Notes under the pieces: model-generated
What the model was told of the DNA's origin: nothing
The model's database searches: none
The model's input: only the letters and a program-made list of their open reading frames with translations
Shown: positions 55,525 through 64,000 of the stretch, in pieces
How positions within the stretch are numbered: the first letter of the stretch is position 1
How the letters are laid out: the number at the start of each line of letters is the position of its first letter
Assembly: GCA_964242335.1 (NCBI GenBank)
Contig: CAXTAY010000009.1
Coordinates: forward strand, 43,956-107,955
DNA from: Lichenicoccus sp964242335
Lineage (GTDB): Bacteria; Pseudomonadota; Alphaproteobacteria; Acetobacterales; Acetobacteraceae
Reading direction: 5' to 3'
DNA: 64,000 nucleotides
Program-made: the position numbers and the translations under genes

Positions 55525-56242
55525 TGCTGATCAGCCCCTTGAGCCTGCGCAAAGACGATCGGCCTTCGATCGATCCTTCGCGATGCGTGATCGCGCTCAT
55601 CTGATACGTGTTCTTCTCGACTTGGCTTGTCGTCGTTATCAAGGGTCGTCGATCAGAGACGGCTGGATCTCCAATACGAACCACCCTCAACCTAACCACA
55701 CCATCAATGGGAATTAATAATCACCTTCAGAGATCCGAAGACAATCGATGCACAGACGAATTTTGACGATAATTGTTACTCGCGCCGGATGTGAATTGTC
55801 TTCGAAAACTCTCACCCAAGCCTATCGCTGAAAAGCGCACCGGTCGCAACTGCTGTTTCAGATTTGCCCACTGTTAACGGCTTTTTACCTGATTGTTCCG
55901 GTATCTGTTACAGACCAGGATGAAGTCCTCGCGCCGGCGGCGGCTCCGGGCGGCTCGCCCGCGGGCGCAGGCACCGGACCAGCAGGTAATCAGATACAAC
56001 AGGCCGTGCCGGGCTCTGCGCTGCCACTTACCCAAACAGGATCCGCCGCACGCCGCCGCCCTAGTCGACTTGTTCATTTCGTTCTGGATCAGCGTCGCGC
56101 CACTATTGCCTGGCTTCGCGGCCGATGGTGCTCCGTCGCAGCCTCCGGACCTCTGCCGACTACCTCACTCGACCGGTCCGGTTGCCGAGGCCCTCTCGAT
56201 CCGCCACTGATGCGGGATCGGCGGCGGGGCGGAGGGACGGCG
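55525..56242. other. Intergenic region upstream of the polysaccharide operon
   Basis: 718 bases, with an AT-rich core near 55680-55880 that contrasts with the flanks, as expected of a regulated promoter region. A short plus-strand frame at 55893-56210 has no recognisable domain and is not called. No terminator, repeat or RNA gene was identified. Confidence 0.45.
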
Positions 56243-57859
56243 ATGGCTGACACAGATCCGGCGATCCATCAGCAGGGGCAACGCCATCCGCGCTTCTTCT
56301 CGCCGGCTAGCCTGCTGCTGATCACGCCGCTCTGCGTGCTCGGGTCGGTGGTCGGCATGCAGGTGCTGGTGCGGCTCGGGGTCACCACCAACACCTCGCT
56401 GATCGGCGCGTTGGCAGCGATGGGGCTTGGACGGGTGCCGATCGCGGCCCTCTCGCGCTACCGCTCGATCCACGTGCAGAACCTCGCCCAGAGCGCGATC
56501 TCCGCCTCAACCTTCGGCGCCGCCAACAGCCTGCTGCTGCCGATCGGCGTTCCGTTCCTGCTCGGTCGCGCCGACCTGGTGCCGGCGATGCTGATCGGCG
56601 CGGTCGCCGCGATGCTGCTCGACGCGACGATGCTGTATCGCATGTTCGCCTCCGACGTGTTCCCCGCCGAGGGTCCGTGGCCGCCCGGCGTCGCGGCGGC
56701 GGAGGCGATCCGCGCCGGCGACGCCGGCGGCCGCAAGGCGGTCGTGCTCGGTGCCGGACTCGGAATCGGCGTGCTCGGCTCGGTGTTCGGCATCCCGATG
56801 GCGGGCTTCGGCGTCGCCTTCATCGGCAATGTCTGGGCGCTCGCCATGTTCGGCATCGGCCTGCTGCTGCGCGGCTACCAGCACGTGCTGCTCGATCATC
56901 CGCTGCTCGCGACGCTGATCCCGCGCGGCGACATCGACCACGCGCATGTCGCCCAGGGCATGATGCTGGGTGCAGGCCTGGTCGCCCTGGTGCAGGTCGG
57001 GTTCACCATCCTGAGGCGCTCGGCCGAGCCCGGGCCGGAGGAGGTGGGACCGAGCCCGCGGCAGCTGCGCGCGACGCTGGGGCTCGGCGCCGGGCTGTAT
57101 CTGCTGATCGCGGGCGGCATCGCGGCACTCGGCGGCCTGGGGAGCGGGATGAGCACCGGGATGCTGATCCTGTTCGTCGCCTACGCCGCCTTCGCAGCCT
57201 TGCTGCACGAGCTGATCATCGGCCTGGCGGGTATGCATTCGGGCTGGTTCCCGGCCTTCGCCGTCGCCGTGGTGTCGCTCGCGATCGGCATCGTGATCGG
57301 CTTCCCGCCCCCTGCCCTGGCGCTGCTGGTCGGCTTCACCGCCTCCACCGGCCCCGCCTTTGCCGACATGGGCTGCGACCTCAAGGCGGGCTTCCTGCTG
57401 CGCGGCGAGGGCGCCGACCCCGCCTTCGAGCGCGACGGCCGGCGCCAGCAATACTTCGCCGCGATGTTCGCCCTGGTCGTCGCCGCGCTGACCGTGCTGG
57501 TGCTGTATCACGGCTACTTCGCGCGCGGTCAGGTGGCACCGGTCGACAAGGTCTTCGTCGCCGCCATCCACGCCGGAAGCAGCCCGGCGGTCGCGCACGC
57601 GCTGCTGCTCTGGGCCATCCCCGGCGCGGTGCTGCAGGCGATCGGCGGTACCGGTCGCCAACTCGGCGTGATGTTCGCGACCGGGCTGCTGCTGACCTCG
57701 CCCCTCGCCGGCTGGGCGGTGCTGGCCGGCATCCTGTGCCGCCTGGCCTGGCAGCGCCGCACGGGTGCCGCCGGGCGCACCGACATGGAGGTGTTCGCCG
57801 CGGGCAGCATCGCCGGTGACGCGCTCTACAGCTTCGCGAGCTCCCTGGTGAAGGTCTAG
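56243..57859 (+). CDS. OPT family oligopeptide/metal-chelate transporter
   Basis: A 538-residue integral membrane protein with about fourteen to sixteen helices. NTSLIGALAAM, NLAQSAISASTFGAANSLLLPIGVPFLL, a PAEGPWPPGVAAAEAIRAGDAGGRKA loop and ALLVGFTASTGPAFADMGCDLKAGFLLRGEG are features of bacterial OPT/YSL proteins. The family takes up small peptides or metal chelates by proton symport. The ATG preceded by GGAGGGA was chosen; the frame upstream is Arg-rich and non-conserved. Confidence 0.85.
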   Translation: MADTDPAIHQQGQRHPRFFSPASLLLITPLCVLGSVVGMQVLVRLGVTTNTSLIGALAAMGLGRVPIAALSRYRSIHVQNLAQSAISASTFGAANSLLLPIGVPFLLGRADLVPAMLIGAVAAMLLDATMLYRMFASDVFPAEGPWPPGVAAAEAIRAGDAGGRKAVVLGAGLGIGVLGSVFGIPMAGFGVAFIGNVWALAMFGIGLLLRGYQHVLLDHPLLATLIPRGDIDHAHVAQGMMLGAGLVALVQVGFTILRRSAEPGPEEVGPSPRQLRATLGLGAGLYLLIAGGIAALGGLGSGMSTGMLILFVAYAAFAALLHELIIGLAGMHSGWFPAFAVAVVSLAIGIVIGFPPPALALLVGFTASTGPAFADMGCDLKAGFLLRGEGADPAFERDGRRQQYFAAMFALVVAALTVLVLYHGYFARGQVAPVDKVFVAAIHAGSSPAVAHALLLWAIPGAVLQAIGGTGRQLGVMFATGLLLTSPLAGWAVLAGILCRLAWQRRTGAAGRTDMEVFAAGSIAGDALYSFASSLVKV

Positions 57860-58402
57860 CGGGCGCGAGATGCCGGCGCCGGCGCGGGGCGTCGATGCGG
57901 CCGCTGCCGATCGCCAGGCACATGCTCGGCGGCGTGCTGATCCCGATCGCCGATTGCGTGCCGGGACTCCGCGCGGCGGCTGCCGGCGCGGCGTCGCCTC
58001 GATCGTGTTCGACCATCCCGGGCACGATGCGCAGTCCGTCCCCGCGCACATCGCGACGTCGAACGCGGATGCGCCGGCGGCGCACGCCTTCGTCGTCGAA
58101 CTCGTCGCGGCGCCGGACCGCAGGATCGTCGTGAGCGGCACCGCGACCACGGAGCCACGGCGGAGAACCGGATCATCCCGGCGGCGGTGGCACGCGCGGG
58201 ACGATGCCGCATCCCGCCGGGCGCTGCGGGTCACGCTGCACGGCATCGCCCACCACGCGATGCGCCGGTCTACCGCCATCGCCAGTTGGTCGCCGACGCT
58301 GCGGCTGCGGCATCCCTCGATCCCGGATCGCGCGCCGTCCGGAGGCGGCGGGGCGGCGTCGATCGGCTATCCTCGATCCCGAACAGCACGGAGCAGACGA
58401 TC
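57860..58402. other. Unassigned stretch after the OPT transporter gene
   Basis: 543 bases without a convincing gene. Short segments such as GVASIVFDHPGHDAQSVPAHIAT in one frame and MLGGVLIPIADCVPGL in another look protein-like but lie in different frames, as in a decayed gene. I could not name a family. No repeat or RNA gene seen. Confidence 0.35.
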
Positions 58403-58906
58403 ATGAGCCCGACGACCGCGGCGTTGTGCGGCAGCATCGCCACGGCGATCGCGATCTTCGGCGGCGGGCTGGCCGTCGAGGCCTATAAGCGGCATCGCGA
58501 TCGCATGGGGATGGCGCTCGCGCTGGCGGGCGCGATCGACGCCCTGCTGCGTCTGATCGAGGCGCGCAGGATGCCGGTCGAGCTCGAGGCGGCGCTGGGC
58601 GAACTCGAGGCGGGCCGGCGGGTGGAGTTCGCGACCCTGATCAACGACAACGCGCCGTTCCAGGCGATCACGCTGTCCTACGCGAACCAGATCGGCAATC
58701 TGGGCCGCGAGCTGCCGTTCCGGGTCGCGCGCTTCCTCACGCACTGCCAGGGACTGCAGCACGATATCGAGCGGCTCGGGCGCGGCTCCGACCAGCCGCG
58801 CACCCAGGCGGCCCTGATCCGGGCGATGCTGCCGTTGTGGACCGAGACCGGCCGGCTCGGCGGCGAACTGGTCATCGAGCTCAAGGCAGCCGGCGGCGCC
58901 CGGTAG
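58403..58906 (+). CDS. Small membrane-anchored protein of unknown function
   Basis: A 167-residue protein with one N-terminal hydrophobic helix (AALCGSIATAIAIFGGGLAVEAY, residues 6-28) and a mainly helical cytoplasmic or periplasmic remainder (ALAGAIDALLRLIEARR, LPFRVARFLTHCQGLQHDIERL). I do not recognise the family. Its 3' end overlaps the convergent SorC-type regulator by 26 bases. Confidence 0.6.
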   Translation: MSPTTAALCGSIATAIAIFGGGLAVEAYKRHRDRMGMALALAGAIDALLRLIEARRMPVELEAALGELEAGRRVEFATLINDNAPFQAITLSYANQIGNLGRELPFRVARFLTHCQGLQHDIERLGRGSDQPRTQAALIRAMLPLWTETGRLGGELVIELKAAGGAR

Positions 58907-59981
58907 CAGCCGCGACAGCGACGCCCGGGCTCAGGGCCGCATCGCCGGTCGCGAATGCCTGAGCCGGCTCCGGCGCCGCACTCGCGTCCTGCGACGCCAG
59001 CAGCTGCGCGGTGTCGCCGTCGATCACCAGGCCGCGCACCACGCCGGTGCGAAGCAGCGCCTGCACCGAGGCGACCTTCTGCAGGCCGCCGACCAGCAGC
59101 ACCACGTCGCGGTCGCGCAGCCGCTCGAACTCCACCGCGAGGGTGCGATGCGCGAGCTCGTGCTCGACCTGCGCGCCGTGGCGGTCGAACAGCCGTCCCA
59201 GCGAGTCTGCCACCGCGCCGCGCGCCCGGACGCTGCGCAGCTCGGCGGCCGACAGCATGGCCTGCTGGCGCAGGAACGCGGTCTCGCGCAGCTCGCCGAC
59301 GCTGATCAGGTAGAGGTCGGCCGACTGCGCCAGCGCGAGCGCCTCGGCGACCGTGCGCTGCGACATCAGCACCGCCCGGTCCGCCACCGTGTCGGCGATG
59401 AACGGCACCGGCAGGAAGTGCCCCTCGCCGCCGGTGCGCGCGGCCAGCGCCTGCACCACCTCGAACGGGTTGGAGGCGGAGTTGCGCGTCAGCGAGCCCA
59501 TCAGCGAGACGAACCGCGCCTGCGGGTTCTGCACCCCCGAGAGATGCAGCGTCATCTGCTCGAGCGTGCGTCCCCAGCTGACGCCGACGGTGATCGGCCG
59601 GCCGGCGGCGAGCTTGCCCTTGAGGAAGTTGGCCGCCGCACTGCCGACGGCGCGACGAGCGATCATCTCCTGCGCCGCCGCGAGTTTCGGCTCGCCGTCC
59701 GCCGCCTCGAAGCCCATCGCCGGTGTCGCCAGGCAGAAATCCAGCCCGAAGCGGCGCGCGATGCGGTCCTCGACATCGAGGTCGCGCACCTGCTCGTGGT
59801 GGATGGTGATGCTCACCAGCCCGCGTTCCCGCGCCTCGGCGAGCAGCCGGACGATGCGGGTGCGGTGCACGCCGAGCCGCACCGCCACCTCCTCCTGGGT
59901 CAGGCCGCCGACGTGATACAGCCACGCCGCCCGCACCATGATCGCGGTGTCCGGCTCGTGCGCGAGGTTGAGGTTCAGCAT
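58881..59981 (-). CDS. SorC/DeoR-type sugar-binding transcriptional regulator
   Basis: A 366-residue regulator. The N-terminal helix-turn-helix is AAWLYHVGGLTQEEVAVRLGVHRTRIVRLLAEARE (residues 18-52), followed by the SorC sugar-phosphate-binding domain with GVSWGRTLEQM and LMGSLTRNSASNPFEVVQALAARTGG and LLVGGLQKVASVQALLRTGVVRGLVIDG, all typical. Effector is probably a phosphorylated sugar made by the kinase encoded divergently 157 bases away, which it likely controls. Confidence 0.92.
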   Translation of the reverse strand: MLNLNLAHEPDTAIMVRAAWLYHVGGLTQEEVAVRLGVHRTRIVRLLAEARERGLVSITIHHEQVRDLDVEDRIARRFGLDFCLATPAMGFEAADGEPKLAAAQEMIARRAVGSAAANFLKGKLAAGRPITVGVSWGRTLEQMTLHLSGVQNPQARFVSLMGSLTRNSASNPFEVVQALAARTGGEGHFLPVPFIADTVADRAVLMSQRTVAEALALAQSADLYLISVGELRETAFLRQQAMLSAAELRSVRARGAVADSLGRLFDRHGAQVEHELAHRTLAVEFERLRDRDVVLLVGGLQKVASVQALLRTGVVRGLVIDGDTAQLLASQDASAAPEPAQAFATGDAALSPGVAVAAATGRRRLP

Positions 59982-60138
59982 CGCCGCACGATACCGGCTT
60001 GACATCTGTTGCGGCAAACGACGAATGTTTGCTCAAGAGCAAAAGTCGCGCAGCACGGCATATGTTCGCCACGGCCGCGTCGCCGCAGCGTGTGTCGAAA
60101 GCATCGGCTTGCCGGGGAGCGGGGATGGTCCGGGGTCC

Positions 60139-61638
60139 ATGGACTACGTAATCGGCATCGATGGCGGCACCGAGAGCCTGCGCGCCACCGTGTTCGACCT
60201 GGCAGGCCGCCGGATCGCCTCCGCCGCGTCCGCGTATCCGACCCGCTTCGCCGCCGGTGCCCGCGCCGAGCAGGACCCGGAGGCGTGGTGGTCGGCACTC
60301 GGCATCGCGGTGCGACAGGCGACGGCGCAGGCGGGCATCGCAGCGCACGACATCGCGGCACTCTGCGCCACCACCACCTGCTGCAGCGTGGTGGCGCTGG
60401 ACAGCGCGATCCGGCCGCTGCGACCGGCGATCATCTGGATGGACGTGCGCGCCGGCGCCGAAGCCGACGCGGTGCTGGCGACCGGCGACGCCGCACTGGC
60501 GATCAACGGCGCCGGGCACGGGCCGGTCTCGGCGGAGTGGATGATCCCCAAGGCGCTGTGGCTGTCGCGTCATGAACCCGACGTCTTCGCCGCCGCGCAC
60601 ACCGTCTGCGAGTATCAGGATTTCATCAACTGGCGGCTGACCGGGCGGCGCGCCGCCAGCCTGAACAACGCCTCGATCCGCTGGCACTATCGCCAGGATG
60701 CCGGTGGCTGGCCGGACAGGCTGCTGGAGCGGCTCGGCCTGTCGGCACTGCGCGGCAAGTGGCCCGCGGAGGTGCTGGCGCCGGGTGCTGCGATCGGCCC
60801 GCTGACCGCGCGCGCGGCGGATCATCTGGGCCTGGCCGAGACGGTGCTGGTGGTGCAGGGCGGTGCCGACGCGCTGATCGGCATGATCGGTCTCGCGGTA
60901 TCGCGGCCGGGCCAGCTGGCGCTGATCACCGGCTCGTCGCACCTGCAGTTTGCGGTCGGCGACACCGCCGCGCACGTGCCCGGGCTGTGGGGCAGCTACG
61001 CGGACGCGGTCTATCCCGGCCGCACCATCCTGGAGGGCGGCCAGACCTCGACCGGCTCGATCATCGCCTGGCTGCGCCGACTGACCGGCGAGGCGCTCGA
61101 TCTCGAGGCACTCAACCTGGAGGCGGCGAGGCTCGAGCCGGGTGCGGACGGCCTGCTGGTGCTCGACCATTTCCAAGGCAACCGCACCCCCTACACCGAC
61201 CCGCTGTCGCGCGGCGCCATCACCGGGCTGTCGCTGCACCACACCGCCGCACACCTGTTCCGCGCGATGCTGGAGGGGATCGGCTTCGGCACCCGCGCCA
61301 TCATCGACCGCATGGCGCAGGCCGGGTGCGGTGCCAGCGAGATCACCGCCGGCGGCGGCGCCACCCGCTCGCCGCTGTGGCTGCAGATCCACGCCGACAC
61401 CTCCGGCCTGCCGGTGGTGGTGCCCGAGGTGGCGGAGGCGCCGTCGCTGGGTGCGGCGGTGCTTGCGGCGCACGGTGCGGGGCATTTCGCCAGCATCGAC
61501 GACGGCATCCGCGCGATGGTGCGGCCGGGACGGCGGATCGAGCCCGATCCGGCCCGCGTCGCGCGCTACGAGGCGATCTACCAGCGCTACGGCGGCCTCT
61601 ATCCAGCCCTCAAGCCGCTCCGCGAGGCCGCGTCGTGA
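60139..61638 (+). CDS. FGGY-family carbohydrate kinase
   Basis: A 499-residue sugar/polyol kinase. The N-terminal phosphate loop is GIDGGTESLRATVFD; AEQDPEAWWSAL, PAIIWMDVRAGAEA, HEPDVFAAAHTVCEYQDFINWRLTG and the C-terminal TAGGGATRSPLWLQIHAD and APSLGAAVLAA are the FGGY signature positions. It resembles the pentulokinase/ribulokinase-like and LsrK-like branches, but the substrate is not identified. Its stop overlaps the GTG start of E1 alpha (GTGA). First gene of the operon. Confidence 0.9.
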   Translation: MDYVIGIDGGTESLRATVFDLAGRRIASAASAYPTRFAAGARAEQDPEAWWSALGIAVRQATAQAGIAAHDIAALCATTTCCSVVALDSAIRPLRPAIIWMDVRAGAEADAVLATGDAALAINGAGHGPVSAEWMIPKALWLSRHEPDVFAAAHTVCEYQDFINWRLTGRRAASLNNASIRWHYRQDAGGWPDRLLERLGLSALRGKWPAEVLAPGAAIGPLTARAADHLGLAETVLVVQGGADALIGMIGLAVSRPGQLALITGSSHLQFAVGDTAAHVPGLWGSYADAVYPGRTILEGGQTSTGSIIAWLRRLTGEALDLEALNLEAARLEPGADGLLVLDHFQGNRTPYTDPLSRGAITGLSLHHTAAHLFRAMLEGIGFGTRAIIDRMAQAGCGASEITAGGGATRSPLWLQIHADTSGLPVVVPEVAEAPSLGAAVLAAHGAGHFASIDDGIRAMVRPGRRIEPDPARVARYEAIYQRYGGLYPALKPLREAAS

Positions 61639-62657
61639 CCGATCTGCCCAACACACCGCTGGCGCCGCTGTATCGCACCATGCGCCGCATACGCAGCTTC
61701 GAGGAGCGCGTCGCCGAACTGTACGCGCGCGGCCTGTCGGCCGGCTCGATGCTGCACCTGTCGATCGGCGAGGAGGGCGCTGCCGCCGGCGTCGCGGCGG
61801 CGATGCGGCCGCAGGACAGCTTCACCACCCATCATCGCGGGCACGGCATCTTCCTCGCCCGCGGCGCGGATCCCGGGCGGATGATGGCGGAGATCGGCGG
61901 CAAGGATGTCGGCTACTGCCGCGGCAAGGGCGGCTCGATGCACATCGCGGACATGGCGCTGGGCCATCTCGGCGCCAACGCCATCGTCGGCGGCGGCATC
62001 CCGCACGTGGTCGGCGCCGGGCTCAGCTACAAGCGGACCGGGAGCGACGCGATCTCGGTGGCGTTCTTCGGCGACGGCGCGATGCAGCAGGGGGTGCTGT
62101 ACGAGAGCATGAACATGGCCGCACTGTGGGACCTGCCGGTGCTGTTCGTGTGCATCAACAACCAGTACGGCATGGGCACGCGCATCGACCGCGCCACCCG
62201 CTCGATCGAGTTCGACCGCCGCGCCGAGGCGTTCGGGCTGGCCGCGGACATGGTCGATGGCGAGGACGTCGAGGCGGTGTTCCACGCCACCCAGGCGCTG
62301 GCCGACGGGGCGCGCGCCGGCAGGCCGGGCTTCATGGCGATCTCCTGCTTCCGCTTCTTCGGCCACGGCCGCATGGACAAGAGCCCCTACCGCACCGCCG
62401 ACGAGGAGGCGGTCGGCCGCCGTCGCGACCCGATCGCGCGCGCCCGCGACGCGCTGCTGACGCGCGGCCTGCTCGATGCCCACGCGCTTGACGCGCTCGA
62501 CGCCGAGGTGGCGCGCGAGATGGACGCCACCATCGACTTCACCGCAGAGGCGTCGGCGCCGCCGGACGCGAGCATGTTCCGCGACGTCTACGGGCCGGAC
62601 CAGCCGGAACCCGAGCCGTTGCGCCAACGTCTCGACCGCATCCTCGCCTCGGCCTGA
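61635..62657 (+). CDS. Thiamine-diphosphate-dependent dehydrogenase E1 component, alpha subunit
   Basis: A 340-residue E1 alpha of the pyruvate/acetoin dehydrogenase type. SMLHLSIGEEGAAAGVAAAM, HHRGHGIFLARG, GGKDVGYCRGKGGSMHI and the ThDP motif FFGDGAMQQGVLYESMNMAALWDLPVLFVCINNQYGMGT (G-D-G...N-N) are complete. It resembles acetoin:acceptor oxidoreductase (AcoA) more than PdhA, but the two are hard to tell apart by eye. Start GTG overlaps the kinase stop; E1 beta follows six bases later. Confidence 0.9.
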   Translation: MTDLPNTPLAPLYRTMRRIRSFEERVAELYARGLSAGSMLHLSIGEEGAAAGVAAAMRPQDSFTTHHRGHGIFLARGADPGRMMAEIGGKDVGYCRGKGGSMHIADMALGHLGANAIVGGGIPHVVGAGLSYKRTGSDAISVAFFGDGAMQQGVLYESMNMAALWDLPVLFVCINNQYGMGTRIDRATRSIEFDRRAEAFGLAADMVDGEDVEAVFHATQALADGARAGRPGFMAISCFRFFGHGRMDKSPYRTADEEAVGRRRDPIARARDALLTRGLLDAHALDALDAEVAREMDATIDFTAEASAPPDASMFRDVYGPDQPEPEPLRQRLDRILASA

Positions 62658-62663
62658 CCGGTC

Positions 62664-63650
62664 ATGGCCGCACCCGGCGAGATCACCTACCGCGACGCGC
62701 TGCGCCAGGCGCTGCAGGACGCCATGCGCGAGGACGAGCGCATCGTCGTCATCGGCGAGGAGGTTGGCGCCTATGGCGGCGCCTACGGCGTCACCAGGGA
62801 CCTGATCGCGGAGTTCGGCGCCGGTCGGCTGATCGACACGCCGATCAGCGAGGCCGCCATCGTCGGCGTCGCGGTCGGTGCCGCGATGACCGGGCTGCGG
62901 CCGGTCGCCGAGCTGATGTATGTCGACTTCCTCGGCCTGGTCATGGACCAGCTCGCCAACCAGGCGGCCAAGATCCGCTACATGTTCGGCGGCCAGATCG
63001 GCGTGCCGATGGTGCTGCGCACGCAGGGCGGCACCGGACGCTCCGCCGGCGCGCAGCACTCGCAGAGCCTGGAGGGCTGGGTCATGCACACCCCCGGCCT
63101 GCGCCTGGCGATGCCGGCGACCGCGTCGGACGCCTACCACCTGCTGCGCCACAGCCTGACCCTGCCCGACCCGGTGGTGTTCATCGAGCACAAGTCGCTC
63201 TACACCCGCAAGGAGGTGGCCGACCTGGAGACGCCCACGGCCCCCTGGGGGCGGGCGGTGGTGCGCCGCGACGGCACCGACGCGACGCTGGTCACCTACT
63301 CGCGCATGGTGCACGTGGCGCTGACCGCGGCCGAGCTGCTGGACGCGGACGGCATCGCGCTGGAAGTGATTGACCTGCGCACGCTCAACCCGCTGGACAT
63401 GGACACGGTTATCGCCTCGGTCGAGCGCACCGGACGGGCGCTGGCGGTGAGCGAGGGACCGTTGACGGCGGGTGTCGCCGCCGAGCTCGCGGCGCGGATC
63501 TCGGAAGAGTGCTTCGACTACCTCGAGGACCCGGTGGTGCGCATCGCCGGCGAGGACATCCCGATCCCGGTGGCACCGGCGCTGGAAGGCGCCAGCATCC
63601 CGACCGCCGAGCTGATCGCCGACACGGTGCGCCGGATGCTGCGCCGATGA
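62664..63650 (+). CDS. Thiamine-diphosphate-dependent dehydrogenase E1 component, beta subunit
   Basis: A 328-residue E1 beta (transketolase-like Pyr domain plus C-terminal domain). VIGEEVGAYGGAYGVTRDL, DTPISEAAIVGVAVGAAMTGLRPVAELMYVDF, QGGTGRSAGAQHSQSLEGW and the EHKSLYTRKEV segment are typical, and GVAAELAARISEECFDYL near the end matches the C-terminal domain. It forms an alpha2beta2 E1 with its neighbour. Its stop overlaps the E2 start (ATGA). Confidence 0.93.
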   Translation: MAAPGEITYRDALRQALQDAMREDERIVVIGEEVGAYGGAYGVTRDLIAEFGAGRLIDTPISEAAIVGVAVGAAMTGLRPVAELMYVDFLGLVMDQLANQAAKIRYMFGGQIGVPMVLRTQGGTGRSAGAQHSQSLEGWVMHTPGLRLAMPATASDAYHLLRHSLTLPDPVVFIEHKSLYTRKEVADLETPTAPWGRAVVRRDGTDATLVTYSRMVHVALTAAELLDADGIALEVIDLRTLNPLDMDTVIASVERTGRALAVSEGPLTAGVAAELAARISEECFDYLEDPVVRIAGEDIPIPVAPALEGASIPTAELIADTVRRMLRR

Positions 63651-64000
63651 TCGCCGAGCTCACCCTGCCGCGCCTGGGCGAGACCATGGAGACCGGGCGG
63701 GTGGCGGCGTGGCTGAAGCAGCCCGGCGAGCGCTTCCGCCGCGGCGAGACGCTGGTCGAGATCGAGAGCGACAAGACCGTCGTCGAGATGCCGGCACTGG
63801 CCGACGGCGTGCTGACCGAGATCGTGGTGCAGGCCGGCCGCGACGCCGACGTCGGCGCGGTGCTGTGCCGCTACGAGGACGGCCGCGAGGCTGCCGCGCC
63901 CGCCGCCGCGCCCGCCGTAGTGCCAGACGCGTCGCCGGCAGCGCCGCGGGACCCACCGGCGGTCCCGTCCCCCGCAGCCGCCGAGCCGGCGCCGCAGGCG
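63647..64000 (+). CDS. Dihydrolipoamide acyltransferase (E2), N-terminal part
   Basis: The reading frame starts at an ATG overlapping the E1 beta stop and runs off the right edge, giving 118 residues. It is the lipoyl domain of an E2: LPRLGETMETGRVAAWLKQPGERFRRGETLVEIESDKTVVEMPALADGVL with the lipoylated Lys in ESDKTVVE near residue 45, then the Ala/Pro-rich hinge (from about 87). The catalytic domain lies outside. It completes the operon of kinase, E1 alpha, E1 beta and E2. Confidence 0.93.
   Translation, partial: MIAELTLPRLGETMETGRVAAWLKQPGERFRRGETLVEIESDKTVVEMPALADGVLTEIVVQAGRDADVGAVLCRYEDGREAAAPAAAPAVVPDASPAAPRDPPAVPSPAAAEPAPQA

Noticed and set aside
56507..58279. 590-codon open frame on the minus strand opposite the OPT transporter
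   Set aside because: Composition is typical of antisense shadow (Arg/Ala/His runs), with no recognisable motif, while the plus strand encodes a clear transporter.
58678..61656. 992-codon open frame on the minus strand
   Set aside because: Covers antisense of the FGGY kinase and an off-frame of the SorC regulator; no domain is visible in it.

Overview
The window is a high-GC (about 70% by eye) chromosomal stretch whose gene content and order fit an alphaproteobacterium, most likely a relative of the acetic acid bacteria (Acetobacteraceae). Support comes from a separate PurS/PurQ/PurL set, a BolA plus monothiol-glutaredoxin pair next to purL, the ClpS-ClpA pair, YqgE, class 2 PyrD and a palindromic intergenic element of a kind I recall from that family. 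The assignment is inference from content; no rRNA or tRNA gene is present. The sequence comes from a draft assembly: a run of 56 Ns lies inside clpA.

Layout. 1-2.8 kb: the end of an endonuclease/exonuclease/phosphatase-fold protein, a cardiolipin synthase, YraN and a small exported protein. 2.8-10.1 kb: a leftward purine block (purB, an NRDE protein, purC, purS, a Rap1a/Tai-like exported protein, purQ, purL) running into bolA and a Grx4-type glutaredoxin. 10.2-16 kb: a TerC-type membrane protein, an orphan glycosyltransferase-like protein, then leftward dacA, map and ggt. 16-18.6 kb: clpS and a broken clpA. 18.6-25 kb: a small exported protein, a YihY/BrkB protein, PPK2, an SDR, YqgE, a GT2 and a GT39-like membrane transferase. 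25-34.7 kb: housekeeping and accessory genes (HAD hydrolase-pyrD, an S24-like regulator lacking its catalytic dyad, an alcohol dehydrogenase, an MFS carrier, a Mop domain protein, a GST/AKR/Nudix-like run, a membrane-anchored Mrr-like protein). 35-37 kb: an SDR and a DUF5872-DUF3140-lipoprotein run.

37.8-55.5 kb is an exopolysaccharide locus. Its left part (about 37-44.3 kb) has visibly lower GC and holds a secreted phage-tailspike-like beta-helix protein, a polytopic membrane protein, an FkbM methyltransferase and a GT4. The right part is a tightly packed leftward operon: three GT4 enzymes, a Wzc-like tyrosine autokinase/chain-length protein, a Wzx flippase, a GT2, another GT4 and a Wzy/O-antigen-ligase-type polymerase. 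Together these would build, flip, polymerise and control an exported polysaccharide. No priming phosphoglycosyltransferase or outer-membrane export protein is in the window.

56-64 kb: an OPT-family transporter, an unidentified stretch, a small membrane protein, and a SorC-type regulator divergent from a translationally coupled operon (FGGY kinase, E1 alpha, E1 beta, and the start of a lipoyl E2) that looks like catabolism of a sugar or polyol ending in a 2-oxoacid or acetoin-type dehydrogenase. The strongest leads for something unusual are the secreted tailspike-like protein, the kinase plus dehydrogenase operon, the Rap1a/Tai-like gene inside the purine operon and the S24-like regulator without catalytic residues.
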